From: a bacterium
GTDB taxonomy: Bacteria > Patescibacteriota > Saccharimonadia > Saccharimonadales > UBA4665
NCBI GenBank assembly: GCA_021777375.1
Contig: JAJYDV010000006.1
Span: 1-37,102, forward strand
Reading direction: 5' to 3'
DNA: 37,102 nucleotides
Under the pieces are notes generated by a model that saw only the letters and a program-made list of their open reading frames with translations, ran no database searches and was not told the origin of the DNA. Both the position numbers and the translations under genes were made by a program. Shown piece by piece: positions 1 through 8,832 of this stretch (position 1 is its first letter; each line of letters opens with the position of its first letter).

Positions 1-725
1 CTAGGGGGGTCGTCAGAGTTGTCCCAAATATCTCCAGCCTGCGGGAAATTAGATACCTGAACATTCCAATTAACATTACCCTCCGATCTTTCCTGGTTAT
101 ATCTTAGCTGCCAAGCAGCCACAATAACCTGTCGAGAGAATCCGGCTGTAGCTGGGTTATTAACGCAAGTTCCATTAGGAGACGTAGATGTTACGGGAGT
201 CCCGTTGATACTGTATAGCTCAAAGCCTGAGTATTGGTAAACTGATCCTCCGTCTGGACAGTTGTAACCTAAAGCTTGGGTATATGCAGTGACGGTGCAC
301 CCATATAATCCTGTACCATCTAACAATCCCTCTTCTTTTTCTAGAGTGGTCAGTAAAACTTGGGGATTAAGACCGTATACTTTAGCGGCATCATAGATGA
401 CTGTCCCAGCTGAAACATCTCCTCCATAGGTAAATCCTCCAGTCGCGGCTGGTCCGGTCGGTGAATATCCTATTGGCTGCGGTGCAGCGAAGCCATGATC
501 GGTGCTGATACAACTTGCACTACCCCAGTTGGAGTTTAACCAACTGTCGATTTGTGCAGCAGTCATTGTTCCGGAATTGTCAAAAACCCCATCATCCATC
601 AAGTTGTTCGCATTAAAGGCTGCGCTAACGGGCCTTGAAATTAAAATAAAGCTTGAGAGAACAAAGATGAACGCTCCAAATAATAGGAACGTCCGTTTTA
701 AAGTCAATGACTTAATTCTTTTCAT
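1..725 (-). CDS. Secreted protein with transglycosylase-like domain (partial, 3' end outside window)
   Basis: This reading frame is open from its ATG (complement of 723-725) to the left edge, giving 241 codons without a stop; the C-terminus is missing. An N-terminal basic stretch (MKRIK) followed by a hydrophobic helix of about residues 13-31 looks like a signal peptide ending near SAA. The body contains the stretch NPQVLLTTLEKEEGLL and, further on, a QVIVAAWQLRY stretch. I recall this pairing from exported actinobacterial and Patescibacteria proteins related to lysozyme or transglycosylase folds; that link is from memory. The start overlaps the stop of the upstream gene as ATGA, so the two are translationally coupled. 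Likely an envelope or cell-surface protein; enzymatic activity is not established. Confidence 0.7.
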   Translation of the reverse strand, partial: MKRIKSLTLKRTFLLFGAFIFVLSSFILISRPVSAAFNANNLMDDGVFDNSGTMTAAQIDSWLNSNWGSASCISTDHGFAAPQPIGYSPTGPAATGGFTYGGDVSAGTVIYDAAKVYGLNPQVLLTTLEKEEGLLDGTGLYGCTVTAYTQALGYNCPDGGSVYQYSGFELYSINGTPVTSTSPNGTCVNNPATAGFSRQVIVAAWQLRYNQERSEGNVNWNVQVSNFPQAGDIWDNSDDPP

Positions 726-1291
726 TGGGTTACTGTTAATGTTTCAGAGGCGCTCTTAGTTTGACTTCCCAAAGTAGCTATGGCAGTAACTTGCCAAGTT
801 CCTGTCGTAAAGCCTTCATTAGATAAATTCCAGCTCCAAGATGCTACTCCTTGAGAGTTTGTTACTTGAGTAGGAAGGGTTATTGTTGGGCTTTCACTTT
901 TAGTAAACTGAATATAACAATTTGCACCGGGCGTTGTTTCACATACAGACTCTTCTAATTGTTGAGAGGGATTACTCAAGCTTGGGTTTTGATTACTAAC
1001 GAATTGGCCGAAAGGAGTTTGGAGCAACGTGCTAGAGCCAGATTGATTTGAACCTGAGGCCTTAGCCGTAGGGCTTGGCTGGCTACTAGTGCTGCTCGAT
1101 GAAGGGGAAGAGGGTGACTGGCTCTGACTAGACTTTGTAGGCTGAGATTTGCTTTGCGTATCGCTTTGTTTATTGGTGGTCGTACTAGATTTCTGGGTGT
1201 TTTTAAAAGCACCCAAATAGAAAGCTCCTCCGATAACTAGAGCCAGAATTATTATGCTACTAACCAATAGAATTTTTTTATTTTTACTCAC
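722..1291 (-). CDS. Membrane-anchored protein with Ser-rich linker and Ig-like C-terminal domain
   Basis: 189 residues. A basic N-terminus (MSKNKK) precedes one transmembrane helix (about 8-27), then an extremely Ser/Thr/Gln/Pro-rich linker (about 33-88), then a compact domain with two cysteines (VCETT...ANCYI) and beta-rich segments ending TGTWQVTAIATLGSQTKSA. The tail reads like an Ig-like or bacterial surface-repeat domain, and the layout is typical of Patescibacteria surface proteins. It is first in a two-gene unit and overlaps the following secreted protein by ATGA. The protein is probably displayed outside the membrane on a flexible stalk; adhesion or complex formation with its neighbour is inference. 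Confidence 0.75.
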   Translation of the reverse strand: MSKNKKILLVSSIIILALVIGGAFYLGAFKNTQKSSTTTNKQSDTQSKSQPTKSSQSQSPSSPSSSSTSSQPSPTAKASGSNQSGSSTLLQTPFGQFVSNQNPSLSNPSQQLEESVCETTPGANCYIQFTKSESPTITLPTQVTNSQGVASWSWNLSNEGFTTGTWQVTAIATLGSQTKSASETLTVTQ

Positions 1292-1421
1292 CTTCTATAT
1301 TCTAATAAATTTAATATAAAAATAAAGCCAATATGGCCAAGTGACCAAGTTAATTCCGATAATCTAAGAGATAATTCAAAAGCTACTCATAAATTGAGAA
1401 AGTTAGATTGAGTACATATCT

Positions 1422-1709
1422 CTATTGGGACGAAGGTACCGATATAATTGTAGCAGTGCCGACAACCAGTGTTCTCCAATGTAGGGATTCAAGAGCGCCT
1501 TTTAAGTACGGGCTTATTGATGGGGTATAGATTATCTTAATAACAGCATGCGCTTTGCAGAAGCGGTATAAGTCGGTTTTAAAATTTGGATCGGGCATCT
1601 CGTTTAGCAGAGAAGCAATCAGGGGCAAATTGGAGAATGCTGTTGGTGTCGTGCCTACATACCCGCCAGCTTGCTTGAACTCCATTCCTGAGGAGTACTG
1701 ATAGTACAT
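1422..1709 (-). pseudogene. C-terminal remnant of a membrane glycosyltransferase-like protein
   Basis: A 95-residue frame (MYYQYSSGMEFKQAGGYVGT... to ...VPSSQ) reads like the soluble C-terminal end of a large GT-C/GT39-type membrane protein, where a periplasmic domain follows many TM helices. No membrane part remains: the same frame meets a TAA about 18 bases upstream of the ATG. It lies directly downstream of the 543-residue membrane protein in the same orientation. I read it as a leftover of a decayed gene. A short free-standing protein is the alternative, since an AAGAAAAAGG stretch before the ATG could serve as a ribosome site. Confidence 0.45.
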
Positions 1710-1779
1710 GCCTTTTTCTTGATAGCTTTAAAAAGTAAATTTTAGTACTGTTCTTATGCTCTACGGATATATGAAATAT

Positions 1780-3411
1780 TTACTTTGCTTTGAGTATTGA
1801 ACCAATATCGTAATTATATACGAGGATCTTTAAGCCATCTATGCTAAATGAACTTTCGGGTTTACCGAATTGCGAGGAAATACTTGTCATTGTGCACATA
1901 GGAGTGCCTGTATAATCTAAAATTATAAAACTATTTTTGCTTGGCTTATTAAGTTGGTTTCCTGCAACAAACCAATTAAAAGGGATTGTTTTATTATAAT
2001 CAGAACACACTACCGGAGAAATATCTATTTTATTATTTGACAAATAAGAAGTTATATTTGCATCCCAATACTGGCTGTATCCTTTATATAGACCCTTAGC
2101 TTCTAAAACTTTAATTAAATTAAAGTTTAGAGAATTTGGCTGATTTGTTACTGAGCCATAGCTAACAATATTTGGCGCTTTGGAATATGCGAGCAAGGTA
2201 CCTACATTAAATACTATGCTTAGAATAAGAACCATACCAATAAGATTCTTTATATTTTTATCATAAAAATAAGATTCGCCGGCTAGAAGGATGATTGCAA
2301 TAAAGGGCAGCATTACTAAGTAGCGATACGTATATAAATTGAGTAATTGATTACTTATTACATATATAATAAAAATATAAACCGACAACCAAGCGAAGAA
2401 GTGTTTTATTATTGATGACGAATCAATAGGAGTAGATTTTAATATTGGCTTAAGTTTAGTGCTAGAAAAAATTATGTAAATTATTAACCCCAATAATACT
2501 AAATTTAATAAGGAACAAATGGTGGCCAGGTTAAGGACTGCTCTTCCGAATATATTTGCTCCGAATAGTAGAATCAGACCATGGGTTGCGGTACTTAGAT
2601 TAGAAAAAATACTAGAAAAATGGACAAAAGATATTGGCTGAGGGCTAATATCTATTCCGCTTTTTATGACGATAAATTTAGTAATTTCATAAAAAACCCC
2701 TGACAATAATAATCCATAAAAAATAGTTCTTATTATTCTTCTGGTACCAGGAGATTTTAAATAAAAAATAAAGACCAAAATTATTAATGGCAGAACTCCG
2801 TAGTAAAGGAACATAGGATCATTTAAAATTAAAACTCCAATTAACGCACAGAACAGTACACTTAGAAGGATAGACTTTACTGATTTTAGTGGATCAAATT
2901 CACCAGATAAAATTTTTGATACCAGCATGAATAAAATAAAAGTTAGACCTATCTCAAAGTTACGCAGATTAGTATTTAAAAATAAAATTGTGTAGTAATA
3001 GCCAAAACTTGCTACCCAGAGAATTGGTAAGATTGTAAAGATGTTGAATTTTATTTTCAGTTTATTATAGAAATATTTTACCGCCACATAAAATAGCGCA
3101 AGATTAATGACTGCAAAAAACACTCCTTCGACAAAAACTAAACCCCTACTAGGTGCAAATAAGTGTTGAAATACTTCATAGAAAGGGATGTTAATAATCC
3201 AAGTGTCCGGGCTTAAGTACAGTGTTTGGTGGTTAAAGGGAGTCCAGCTCAGCAGAGCGTTTTGAATTCCAACATCATCGCTGTTGTATGATCTTATGTG
3301 GTAGGTAAGAGCAAGGCTTAAGACTAAAAGAAAGAAAGAAAGAAAAACCCCTATGTATACAAATTTTTTATTTTCTATGATTTGTTTTGTATATTTTAGC
3401 GGTTTTTTCAT
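1780..3411 (-). CDS. Polytopic membrane protein, GT-C glycosyltransferase-like
   Basis: 543 residues with roughly 11-12 hydrophobic helices spread over residues 18-400, then a soluble C-terminal domain of about 130 residues. An early loop after TM1 carries YNSDDVGIQNALL, where the acidic pair resembles the first-loop catalytic Asp of GT-C transferases; this is a resemblance only. It starts 2 bases after the stop of a GT2 dolichyl-phosphate-sugar-synthase-like gene, so the pair plausibly acts in lipid-linked sugar transfer: GT2 loads a sugar on undecaprenyl phosphate and this protein uses it outside. The gene is strikingly AT-rich compared with genes after 7 kb. No specific family was recognised with certainty. 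Confidence 0.65.
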   Translation of the reverse strand: MKKPLKYTKQIIENKKFVYIGVFLSFFLLVLSLALTYHIRSYNSDDVGIQNALLSWTPFNHQTLYLSPDTWIINIPFYEVFQHLFAPSRGLVFVEGVFFAVINLALFYVAVKYFYNKLKIKFNIFTILPILWVASFGYYYTILFLNTNLRNFEIGLTFILFMLVSKILSGEFDPLKSVKSILLSVLFCALIGVLILNDPMFLYYGVLPLIILVFIFYLKSPGTRRIIRTIFYGLLLSGVFYEITKFIVIKSGIDISPQPISFVHFSSIFSNLSTATHGLILLFGANIFGRAVLNLATICSLLNLVLLGLIIYIIFSSTKLKPILKSTPIDSSSIIKHFFAWLSVYIFIIYVISNQLLNLYTYRYLVMLPFIAIILLAGESYFYDKNIKNLIGMVLILSIVFNVGTLLAYSKAPNIVSYGSVTNQPNSLNFNLIKVLEAKGLYKGYSQYWDANITSYLSNNKIDISPVVCSDYNKTIPFNWFVAGNQLNKPSKNSFIILDYTGTPMCTMTSISSQFGKPESSFSIDGLKILVYNYDIGSILKAK

Positions 3412-3413
3412 GT

Positions 3414-4136
3414 TTAGTTTTTCGTAAAGATATTAAAATATAATATTTCCCATATTGCCTTAAGCCCGTCCCTAAAACCTATTTTCTTACCTTCTTCTTT
3501 ACTACGGCCATAGTAACTTATCCCAATCTCGTAAACCCTAACTTTACGTTTAGCAATTCTGGCGGTTATTTCGGGCTCAAAACCGAACCGTTTTGCTTGT
3601 AACCCCATGGCTAATTGTCTAGCTAGTGAACCATCAATCATCTTGTAGCAAGTCTCCATATCGGTTAGATTTAGTCCTGTTAGCAGATTTGACAAGGTGG
3701 TTAATAATTTGTTAGCAATCTGGTTTCTGTAATAAATAATCCTGTGAGGCTCCCCGCCGATGAATCGTGAGCCGTAAACTACGTCAGCATGGCCTCGTTC
3801 TATCGGGTATATTAATCTTTTGTAATCTTGGGGATCATACTCTAGATCTGCATCTTGGATAACTAAAACATCCCCAGTAGATAATAGTATCCCTTTTTTT
3901 AAAGCTGATCCCTTTCCTGCATTCTTTTCTTGCAATACAATTCGTAAATCCTTATTTCTTTTTGCTATATTTTTTAAAATTTCTTTAGTGCCATCGGTTG
4001 ATCCGTCATCAACAACAATGATCTCCTTCTCAGTACTACCTAAATTTACTTCTTCTATCTCATTAAGAATTTTTTCAATTGTTTTACATTCGTTGAAGCA
4101 CGGGATCACAATAGATAGTTTTTTAGTCTTGCTCAT
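3414..4136 (-). CDS. GT2 family glycosyltransferase, polyprenyl-phosphate sugar synthase-like
   Basis: 240 residues, GT-A fold. Visible landmarks are SIVIPCFNE at about 8-16, VVDDGSTDG at about 41-49, and the DAD metal-binding triplet at 95-97 in IQDADLEYDP, followed by GSRFIGG. The order and spacing match dolichyl- or undecaprenyl-phosphate mannosyl/glucosyltransferases (DPM1-like), and there are no C-terminal TM helices. It would transfer a sugar from a nucleotide donor to a polyprenyl phosphate on the inner membrane face. It heads a minus-strand unit with the GT-C-like protein and is divergent from a GtrA flippase gene only 41 bases away; GtrA plus GT2 plus GT-C is the classic trio for moving and transferring lipid-linked hexose. 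Confidence 0.85.
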   Translation of the reverse strand: MSKTKKLSIVIPCFNECKTIEKILNEIEEVNLGSTEKEIIVVDDGSTDGTKEILKNIAKRNKDLRIVLQEKNAGKGSALKKGILLSTGDVLVIQDADLEYDPQDYKRLIYPIERGHADVVYGSRFIGGEPHRIIYYRNQIANKLLTTLSNLLTGLNLTDMETCYKMIDGSLARQLAMGLQAKRFGFEPEITARIAKRKVRVYEIGISYYGRSKEEGKKIGFRDGLKAIWEILYFNIFTKN

Positions 4137-4177
4137 AATAAACCAATCAGATTATTTTATGTTAACATATTTGAAGC

Positions 4178-4606
4178 ATGGCAACGGATATTGTCCAAAG
4201 GATTGACCGTTTACTTAAGATTGAATTTATACGTTTCTCCATAGTCGGGGGGACGGGTTTTGTAATAAACTTTATATTTTTGGTTTCTTTACGACATCTT
4301 TTTAATTTGCCAGTTTTCTTTGCTCAACTAATTGGTGCGGAAGTTGCACTTTTTTATAATTTTATTCTGCATGATCGGTGGACTTACAAGAAACACAACG
4401 TTCATAAAAGTATTAAAAGGCTATTAATTCAATTCCATATTTCCTCTTGGCCCGCTATTTTGGGGAGTTCTATAATGGTTAGTTTGCTTGAAAGATATGT
4501 GCATCTAGGTAATTTATACGCGTTAGCTCTTAGTTCTGCGGTTGCATTATTATGGAATTTTGGATGGACAAGATACGTTATATGGAAAGATGTTACCTAC
4601 AATTAA
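4178..4606 (+). CDS. GtrA-like membrane protein
   Basis: 142 residues with four hydrophobic helices and the GtrA signatures: FIRFSIVGGTGFVINF near the N-terminus, NFILHDRWTYK after helix 2 and LLWNFGWTRYVIWK at the end. GtrA-family proteins are thought to flip or help present polyprenyl-phosphate-linked sugars across the membrane. The divergent GT2 gene supports that role. A -10-like CATATT (4166-4171) lies six bases before the ATG, so the transcript may be leaderless. It is followed after 16 bases by ugd in the same orientation. Confidence 0.85.
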   Translation: MATDIVQRIDRLLKIEFIRFSIVGGTGFVINFIFLVSLRHLFNLPVFFAQLIGAEVALFYNFILHDRWTYKKHNVHKSIKRLLIQFHISSWPAILGSSIMVSLLERYVHLGNLYALALSSAVALLWNFGWTRYVIWKDVTYN

Positions 4607-4622
4607 TTAATGGAGTATTTAA

Positions 4623-5939
4623 ATGAAGATCGCTGTAGTTGGTACGGGTTACGTAGGTCTGGTCACCGGCACTTGCTTCGCAGAAAAAGGTAATGATGTT
4701 GTATGCGTAGATATTAATAAAGAAAAAGTTTCTAAAATGCAAAAAGGCATCATTCCTATTTATGAGCCGGGGTTAGAGCAAATATTCAAAAGGAATATTC
4801 AAGAAGGAAGAATTAAATTTACGACTAGCCTCCATGATGGCGTCAGAGATGCTCTGGTGGTATTTTTAGCGCTACCTACACCTCCTCGCGTAGACGGCTC
4901 GGCTGATTTGTCATCTGTCCTAGATGTTGCGGAAAGTATTGGCGAGACTATTACTTCATACAAGGTTATTGTTAATAAGAGTACTGTGCCTGTTGGGACT
5001 TCACCCAAAGTAGAAGAAAGGATTAGAAAACGCTCACAATCAGATTTTGATGTTGTATCTAACCCAGAGTTTTTAAGGGAAGGATTCGCTGTTCAGGATT
5101 TTATGAATCCAGACCGTATTGTCGTTGGGAGCTCATCAATAAAAGCAAAAGGTATACTGAGAGACTTATATGAACCATTTGTACGACAGGGTGATTCTAT
5201 TATTGAGATGGATGAAGCATCAGCTGAGGTTACTAAATATGCTGCTAATACTTTTTTAGCAACGAAGATATCTTTTATGAATGAACTAGCAAACTTATGC
5301 GAAAAAGTTGGGGCAAACGTAGACTGCGTAAGGCTAGGCATAGGTTCGGATGAGAGAATTGGCAAACGTTTTCTGTTCCCCGGCATTGGATATGGCGGAA
5401 GCTGTTTTCCAAAAGACGTGAAAGCCTTCATTGGAACCGCTCAAGAGCATGATTATTCTCTATCGATTATAGAAGCTGCTCAAGAAGTTAATGAAAGACA
5501 GAAACTAGTCCTGATTAGGAAAATAGAACGTTATTATAAGGGAGATATAGAGGGTAAACTTTTTGCACTTTGGGGACTGTCCTTTAAGCCTGATACTGAT
5601 GACATAAGAGAAGCGCCTTCATTAGAAATAATCAACATCTTAACTCGCAAGAATGCTAGAGTAGCAGCTTTTGACCCCCAAGCCATGAGCAATGTAAAAT
5701 CCAAGCTAGATACAAACTTAAAAATTAAGTTTGTAGAAAATGAATACCTTGCTGTTAAAGGAGCAGATGCATTAATAATCGCGACCGATTGGTCAGAATT
5801 CCAAAACCCAGATTTTAGAAAAATTAAGAGCAGTTTAAAAAATCCAGTGATTTTTGATGGCAGGAACTTATATAATTTGAATAAAATGAAGGAACTGGGA
5901 TTTCATTATGAGAGTATCGGCAGAAAGATAATAAACTAA
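4623..5939 (+). CDS. ugd: UDP-glucose 6-dehydrogenase
   Basis: 438 residues, the normal length for the family. The Rossmann motif GTGYVG is at 7-12, the substrate-binding NPEFLREG around 147-154, Lys205 in the EVTKYAANT helix, and the catalytic Cys261 in YGGSCFPKD. It oxidises UDP-glucose twice with NAD+ to UDP-glucuronate in the cytoplasm. Its TAA stop abuts the ATG of the UDP-glucuronate decarboxylase with no gap, so product and next enzyme are directly linked (UDP-Glc to UDP-GlcA to UDP-Xyl). Confidence 0.95.
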   Translation: MKIAVVGTGYVGLVTGTCFAEKGNDVVCVDINKEKVSKMQKGIIPIYEPGLEQIFKRNIQEGRIKFTTSLHDGVRDALVVFLALPTPPRVDGSADLSSVLDVAESIGETITSYKVIVNKSTVPVGTSPKVEERIRKRSQSDFDVVSNPEFLREGFAVQDFMNPDRIVVGSSSIKAKGILRDLYEPFVRQGDSIIEMDEASAEVTKYAANTFLATKISFMNELANLCEKVGANVDCVRLGIGSDERIGKRFLFPGIGYGGSCFPKDVKAFIGTAQEHDYSLSIIEAAQEVNERQKLVLIRKIERYYKGDIEGKLFALWGLSFKPDTDDIREAPSLEIINILTRKNARVAAFDPQAMSNVKSKLDTNLKIKFVENEYLAVKGADALIIATDWSEFQNPDFRKIKSSLKNPVIFDGRNLYNLNKMKELGFHYESIGRKIIN

Positions 5940-6884
5940 ATGAGTAAAGTTTTAATTACCGGTGGAGCAGGTTTTATTGGTTCGCATCTATGTTCCAGGT
6001 TGCTAAACGAAGGTCATGAAGTTGTATGCTTAGATAATTTTTTTACTGGTTCTCGTTCGAATCTTAAGAAGCTAGAAGGAAACAAACACTTTACCGTTAT
6101 TGTGCACGATATAGTTAATCCTATCGAAGTGAAAGGCATAGACAGGATTTTCAACTTGGCGTGTCCAGCATCTCCGCATCATTATCAGTTTGATCCCATA
6201 CACACGTTAAAGACGAGCGTGTATGGTGCAATCAATGTGCTTGAGTTAGCAAATAAAAACGAAGCTCGGGTGCTTCAAGCTTCAACCAGCGAAGTATATG
6301 GCGATCCCGATGTCCATCCTCAGCCGGAATCCTATTGGGGAAATGTTAACTCAATTGGACTCAGGTCTTGCTACGACGAAGGTAAAAGGTGCGCAGAAAC
6401 ACTATTTTTCGATTATAGTCGTAAATTCAAAACTGATATTAGGATCGTCAGGATATTTAATACCTATGGACCTAATATGAACCCTAATGACGGCAGGGTT
6501 GTTTCTAATTTTATAGTTCAGGCATTAAAGAACGAACCAATAACTATTTATGGAACAGGTAAACAAACTAGAAGTTTTCAGTATATAGATGACTTGGTAG
6601 AGGGGATGGTTAGGATGATGGATATCCAAGACTTTAGCGGCCCCGTAAACTTAGGGAATCCAAACGAGTTTACCGTTAAAGAGCTTGCTGAAAAAATATT
6701 ATACCTCTTACCAGACAGTACTAGCGAGATTGTTTACAAAGAACTACCGTCAGACGATCCTAGGCGAAGGCAGCCGGATATATCTTTAGCAAAAGACAAG
6801 ATAGACTGGGAGCCTGTCATACAGCTAGAGGAGGGATTATTAAAGACAATAGATTATTTCAAAGAAGTACTAATAGCTAGGTAA
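5940..6884 (+). CDS. UDP-glucuronate decarboxylase (UDP-xylose synthase), SDR family
   Basis: 314 residues, extended short-chain dehydrogenase. It shows [10 protein letters not shown] at 8-17, the ACPASP loop at 74-79 that is characteristic of UDP-glucuronate decarboxylases, the ASTSEVYG segment, catalytic Tyr145 and Lys149 (SCYDEGKR), and RIFNTYGP. It decarboxylates UDP-GlcA to UDP-xylose. The position directly behind ugd supports this over a 4-epimerase. It ends the gtrA-ugd-uxs unit. The neighbouring sequence is AT-rich, in contrast to manC downstream. Confidence 0.9.
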   Translation: MSKVLITGGAGFIGSHLCSRLLNEGHEVVCLDNFFTGSRSNLKKLEGNKHFTVIVHDIVNPIEVKGIDRIFNLACPASPHHYQFDPIHTLKTSVYGAINVLELANKNEARVLQASTSEVYGDPDVHPQPESYWGNVNSIGLRSCYDEGKRCAETLFFDYSRKFKTDIRIVRIFNTYGPNMNPNDGRVVSNFIVQALKNEPITIYGTGKQTRSFQYIDDLVEGMVRMMDIQDFSGPVNLGNPNEFTVKELAEKILYLLPDSTSEIVYKELPSDDPRRRQPDISLAKDKIDWEPVIQLEEGLLKTIDYFKEVLIAR

Positions 6885-6982
6885 CATGTAACGCTATTGG
6901 GCCGCGCTATAAACTTCTGCGCCAGCCTAATTACTACCTAACAAATGGTTTTTTAGTAACCTTCTTTTTATCTAATAGAGGG

Positions 6983-7011
6983 TTGTTGGTAGTTTTATAT
7001 ATTGATATGAT
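6983..7011 (+). promoter_or_regulatory. Promoter of the manC-pmm unit (leaderless configuration)
   Basis: TTGTTG (6983-6988), a 17-base spacer and TATGAT (7006-7011). The expected start point at about 7018-7019 coincides with the ATG at 7019, which gives the canonical nucleotidyltransferase N-terminus MIVIIIAGGSGTRLWP. Upstream ATG/TTG codons exist but would overlap the promoter itself. Confidence 0.55.
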
Positions 7012-7018
7012 CATAATA

Positions 7019-8062
7019 ATGATAGTCATTATTATTGCCGGTGGTTCTGGTACTAGGTTATGGCCGTTATCAACACCAGGTTACCCGAAGCATCTCTTGA
7101 GAGTTAATGGTAGCAAGAGCTCATTACTGCAATTCACCTACGAGAGAGCAAAGCGGCTTACTGACAAAATTTATGTTGTCTCTGAAGTAGGACATATAGC
7201 GCATGTCAAAGAGCAGCTGAAAGACCTGCCAGATAGTGCCTTTATAGTCGAGCCGGAACGAAGGGGCACGGCTAACTGCATAGTCGCCGCTCTGGCATAT
7301 ATTGGCAAACATCACGACAAGGATGAGCCGATAGCATCAATCCATGCCGATCACTACATAAGAGACAATAAGGGGTTTCAACACACCTTTACTATTGCCG
7401 CGCAGACAACTTCTAAGGAAAAGAGAATTGTGCTTGTTGGCGTTGAGCCGGACTATCCGGCAACCGGTTTTGGCTACATCAAGAAAGGAGAGCTGCTTAG
7501 CGAGGAGCCCTACGTCTACAACGTAGACTCTTTCAAAGAAAAGCCAGGTTACGAATCAGCGGTCGCTTACTACAAGAGTGGCGAGTATTTGTGGAACTGC
7601 GGTTATTTCGTTGGCTCATTTAATACTTTTACGTCATCAATGAAAAACTACGCCCCAAAGCTATATAACAACTACCAACTTTTAGAAAAAGCAACCCCGG
7701 AAACTTACCAAAAGACTTATGTTAATTTTGAAAATGAAGCCATAGACTACGCTTTGATTGAAAAAGTCCCGAGCCTGTTAGTTACCCCAGCTTCTTTTGA
7801 CTGGATGGATCTTGGCTCATACGGCGACCTGCATAAGGCCGTCGGGTCAGATTTAAACGGTAACCATATACACGGCGACGTAGAGATCGAAGATGTCGAG
7901 AATGCTTTTATTCAAAACTTTGAGGATAAACCTCTAGCGGTAATTGGTTTAGATAATGTTGCAGTGATTAATACCGAAGAAGGAATACTGGTTACCAGGA
8001 AAGACCTGGCGCAGAAGGTGGGGGACATTGCTAAACGAGTTGCTGCCAGGAAGGACAAATGA
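7019..8062 (+). CDS. manC: Mannose-1-phosphate guanylyltransferase
   Basis: 347 residues from the chosen start. The pyrophosphorylase signature GGSGTRLWPLSTPGYPKHLL is at the N-terminus; VEPERRGTANCI, ASIHADHYI and the FKEKPG motif follow, as in single-domain GDP-mannose pyrophosphorylases. It makes GDP-mannose from mannose-1-phosphate and GTP. No phosphomannose isomerase domain is fused. The start at 7019 is preferred because the promoter places transcription initiation there; starts at 6983 (TTG) or 7007 would add hydrophobic residues not usual for the family. The stop overlaps the next gene as ATGA, coupling it to a phosphomannomutase-like enzyme. Confidence 0.9.
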   Translation: MIVIIIAGGSGTRLWPLSTPGYPKHLLRVNGSKSSLLQFTYERAKRLTDKIYVVSEVGHIAHVKEQLKDLPDSAFIVEPERRGTANCIVAALAYIGKHHDKDEPIASIHADHYIRDNKGFQHTFTIAAQTTSKEKRIVLVGVEPDYPATGFGYIKKGELLSEEPYVYNVDSFKEKPGYESAVAYYKSGEYLWNCGYFVGSFNTFTSSMKNYAPKLYNNYQLLEKATPETYQKTYVNFENEAIDYALIEKVPSLLVTPASFDWMDLGSYGDLHKAVGSDLNGNHIHGDVEIEDVENAFIQNFEDKPLAVIGLDNVAVINTEEGILVTRKDLAQKVGDIAKRVAARKDK

Positions 8063-8832
8063 AGAAAGTACTAGCTTTTGATCTAGACGGTACATTGGCG
8101 CCCAGCAAGTCAGCGGTGCCGGACCGGATTGCCGAACTTTTAGGGGAACTTCTAAAGACTTTCCATGTCTGTGTTATATCCGGCGGCAAATTCGAACAGT
8201 TCGACAACCAGCTCCTCTCTAACTTAAAGACCGGACAGGACGAGCTTAGCAAGCTGCATATTATGCCGACTTGCGGTACCCGCTACTACCTTTACGCAGC
8301 GCCTTCTAAATCCTGGGACAAGGTATATGCCGAAGATTTTAGTGCCGTCCAAAAGGCTCAGATTACTAAAACACTTCAGAGCGTAATTCATGCGCTCGGC
8401 CTAGACAAGGTTAAGGTTTACGGCGAGCAGATAGAAGACCGGGGCAGCCAGATTTCCTGGTCGGCATTGGGGCAGGATATTGTTGATGTTTTAGGCGAGG
8501 AAGGGGTCAAACAAAAAGAGGCCTGGGATCCGGATAACTCTAAAAAACTGAAAATTAGGGACATGGTGGCGCCGCTCTTGCCGGAGTTTGAAGTGCGTGC
8601 CGGGGGTACGACAACTATCGACATCACTAAGAAAGGCATCGATAAGGCTTACGGCATGCAGAAGCTCATTGAGCAGCTGGACCTAAGTAAAGAAGATGTC
8701 CTTTTCTTTGGCGATAAGCTCCAGGAGGGCGGCAACGACTATCCGGTTAAAGCTATGGGTATCGATAGCTTAGAAGTTTCGGATTGGCGGGATACGGCGC
8801 TGGCTCTTGAGGCTATCCTTCACGTTGTCTGA
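8059..8832 (+). CDS. HAD-superfamily hydrolase, phosphomannomutase-like
   Basis: 257 residues. DLDGT at 8-12 gives the nucleophile Asp8 and acid/base Asp10; VISGGKFEQF, a substrate-side ISWSALGQ, GGTTTIDITKKGIDKA and FFGDKLQEGGNDYP follow in order. This is the HAD-IIB pattern of eukaryote-type phosphomannomutases (PMM2-like), not the alpha-D-phosphohexomutase family most bacteria use. The ATGA overlap with manC supports conversion of Man-6-P to Man-1-P for GDP-mannose. A sugar phosphatase is the alternative. The last 13 bases overlap the convergent yvcK gene. Confidence 0.75.
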   Translation: MKKVLAFDLDGTLAPSKSAVPDRIAELLGELLKTFHVCVISGGKFEQFDNQLLSNLKTGQDELSKLHIMPTCGTRYYLYAAPSKSWDKVYAEDFSAVQKAQITKTLQSVIHALGLDKVKVYGEQIEDRGSQISWSALGQDIVDVLGEEGVKQKEAWDPDNSKKLKIRDMVAPLLPEFEVRAGGTTTIDITKKGIDKAYGMQKLIEQLDLSKEDVLFFGDKLQEGGNDYPVKAMGIDSLEVSDWRDTALALEAILHVV

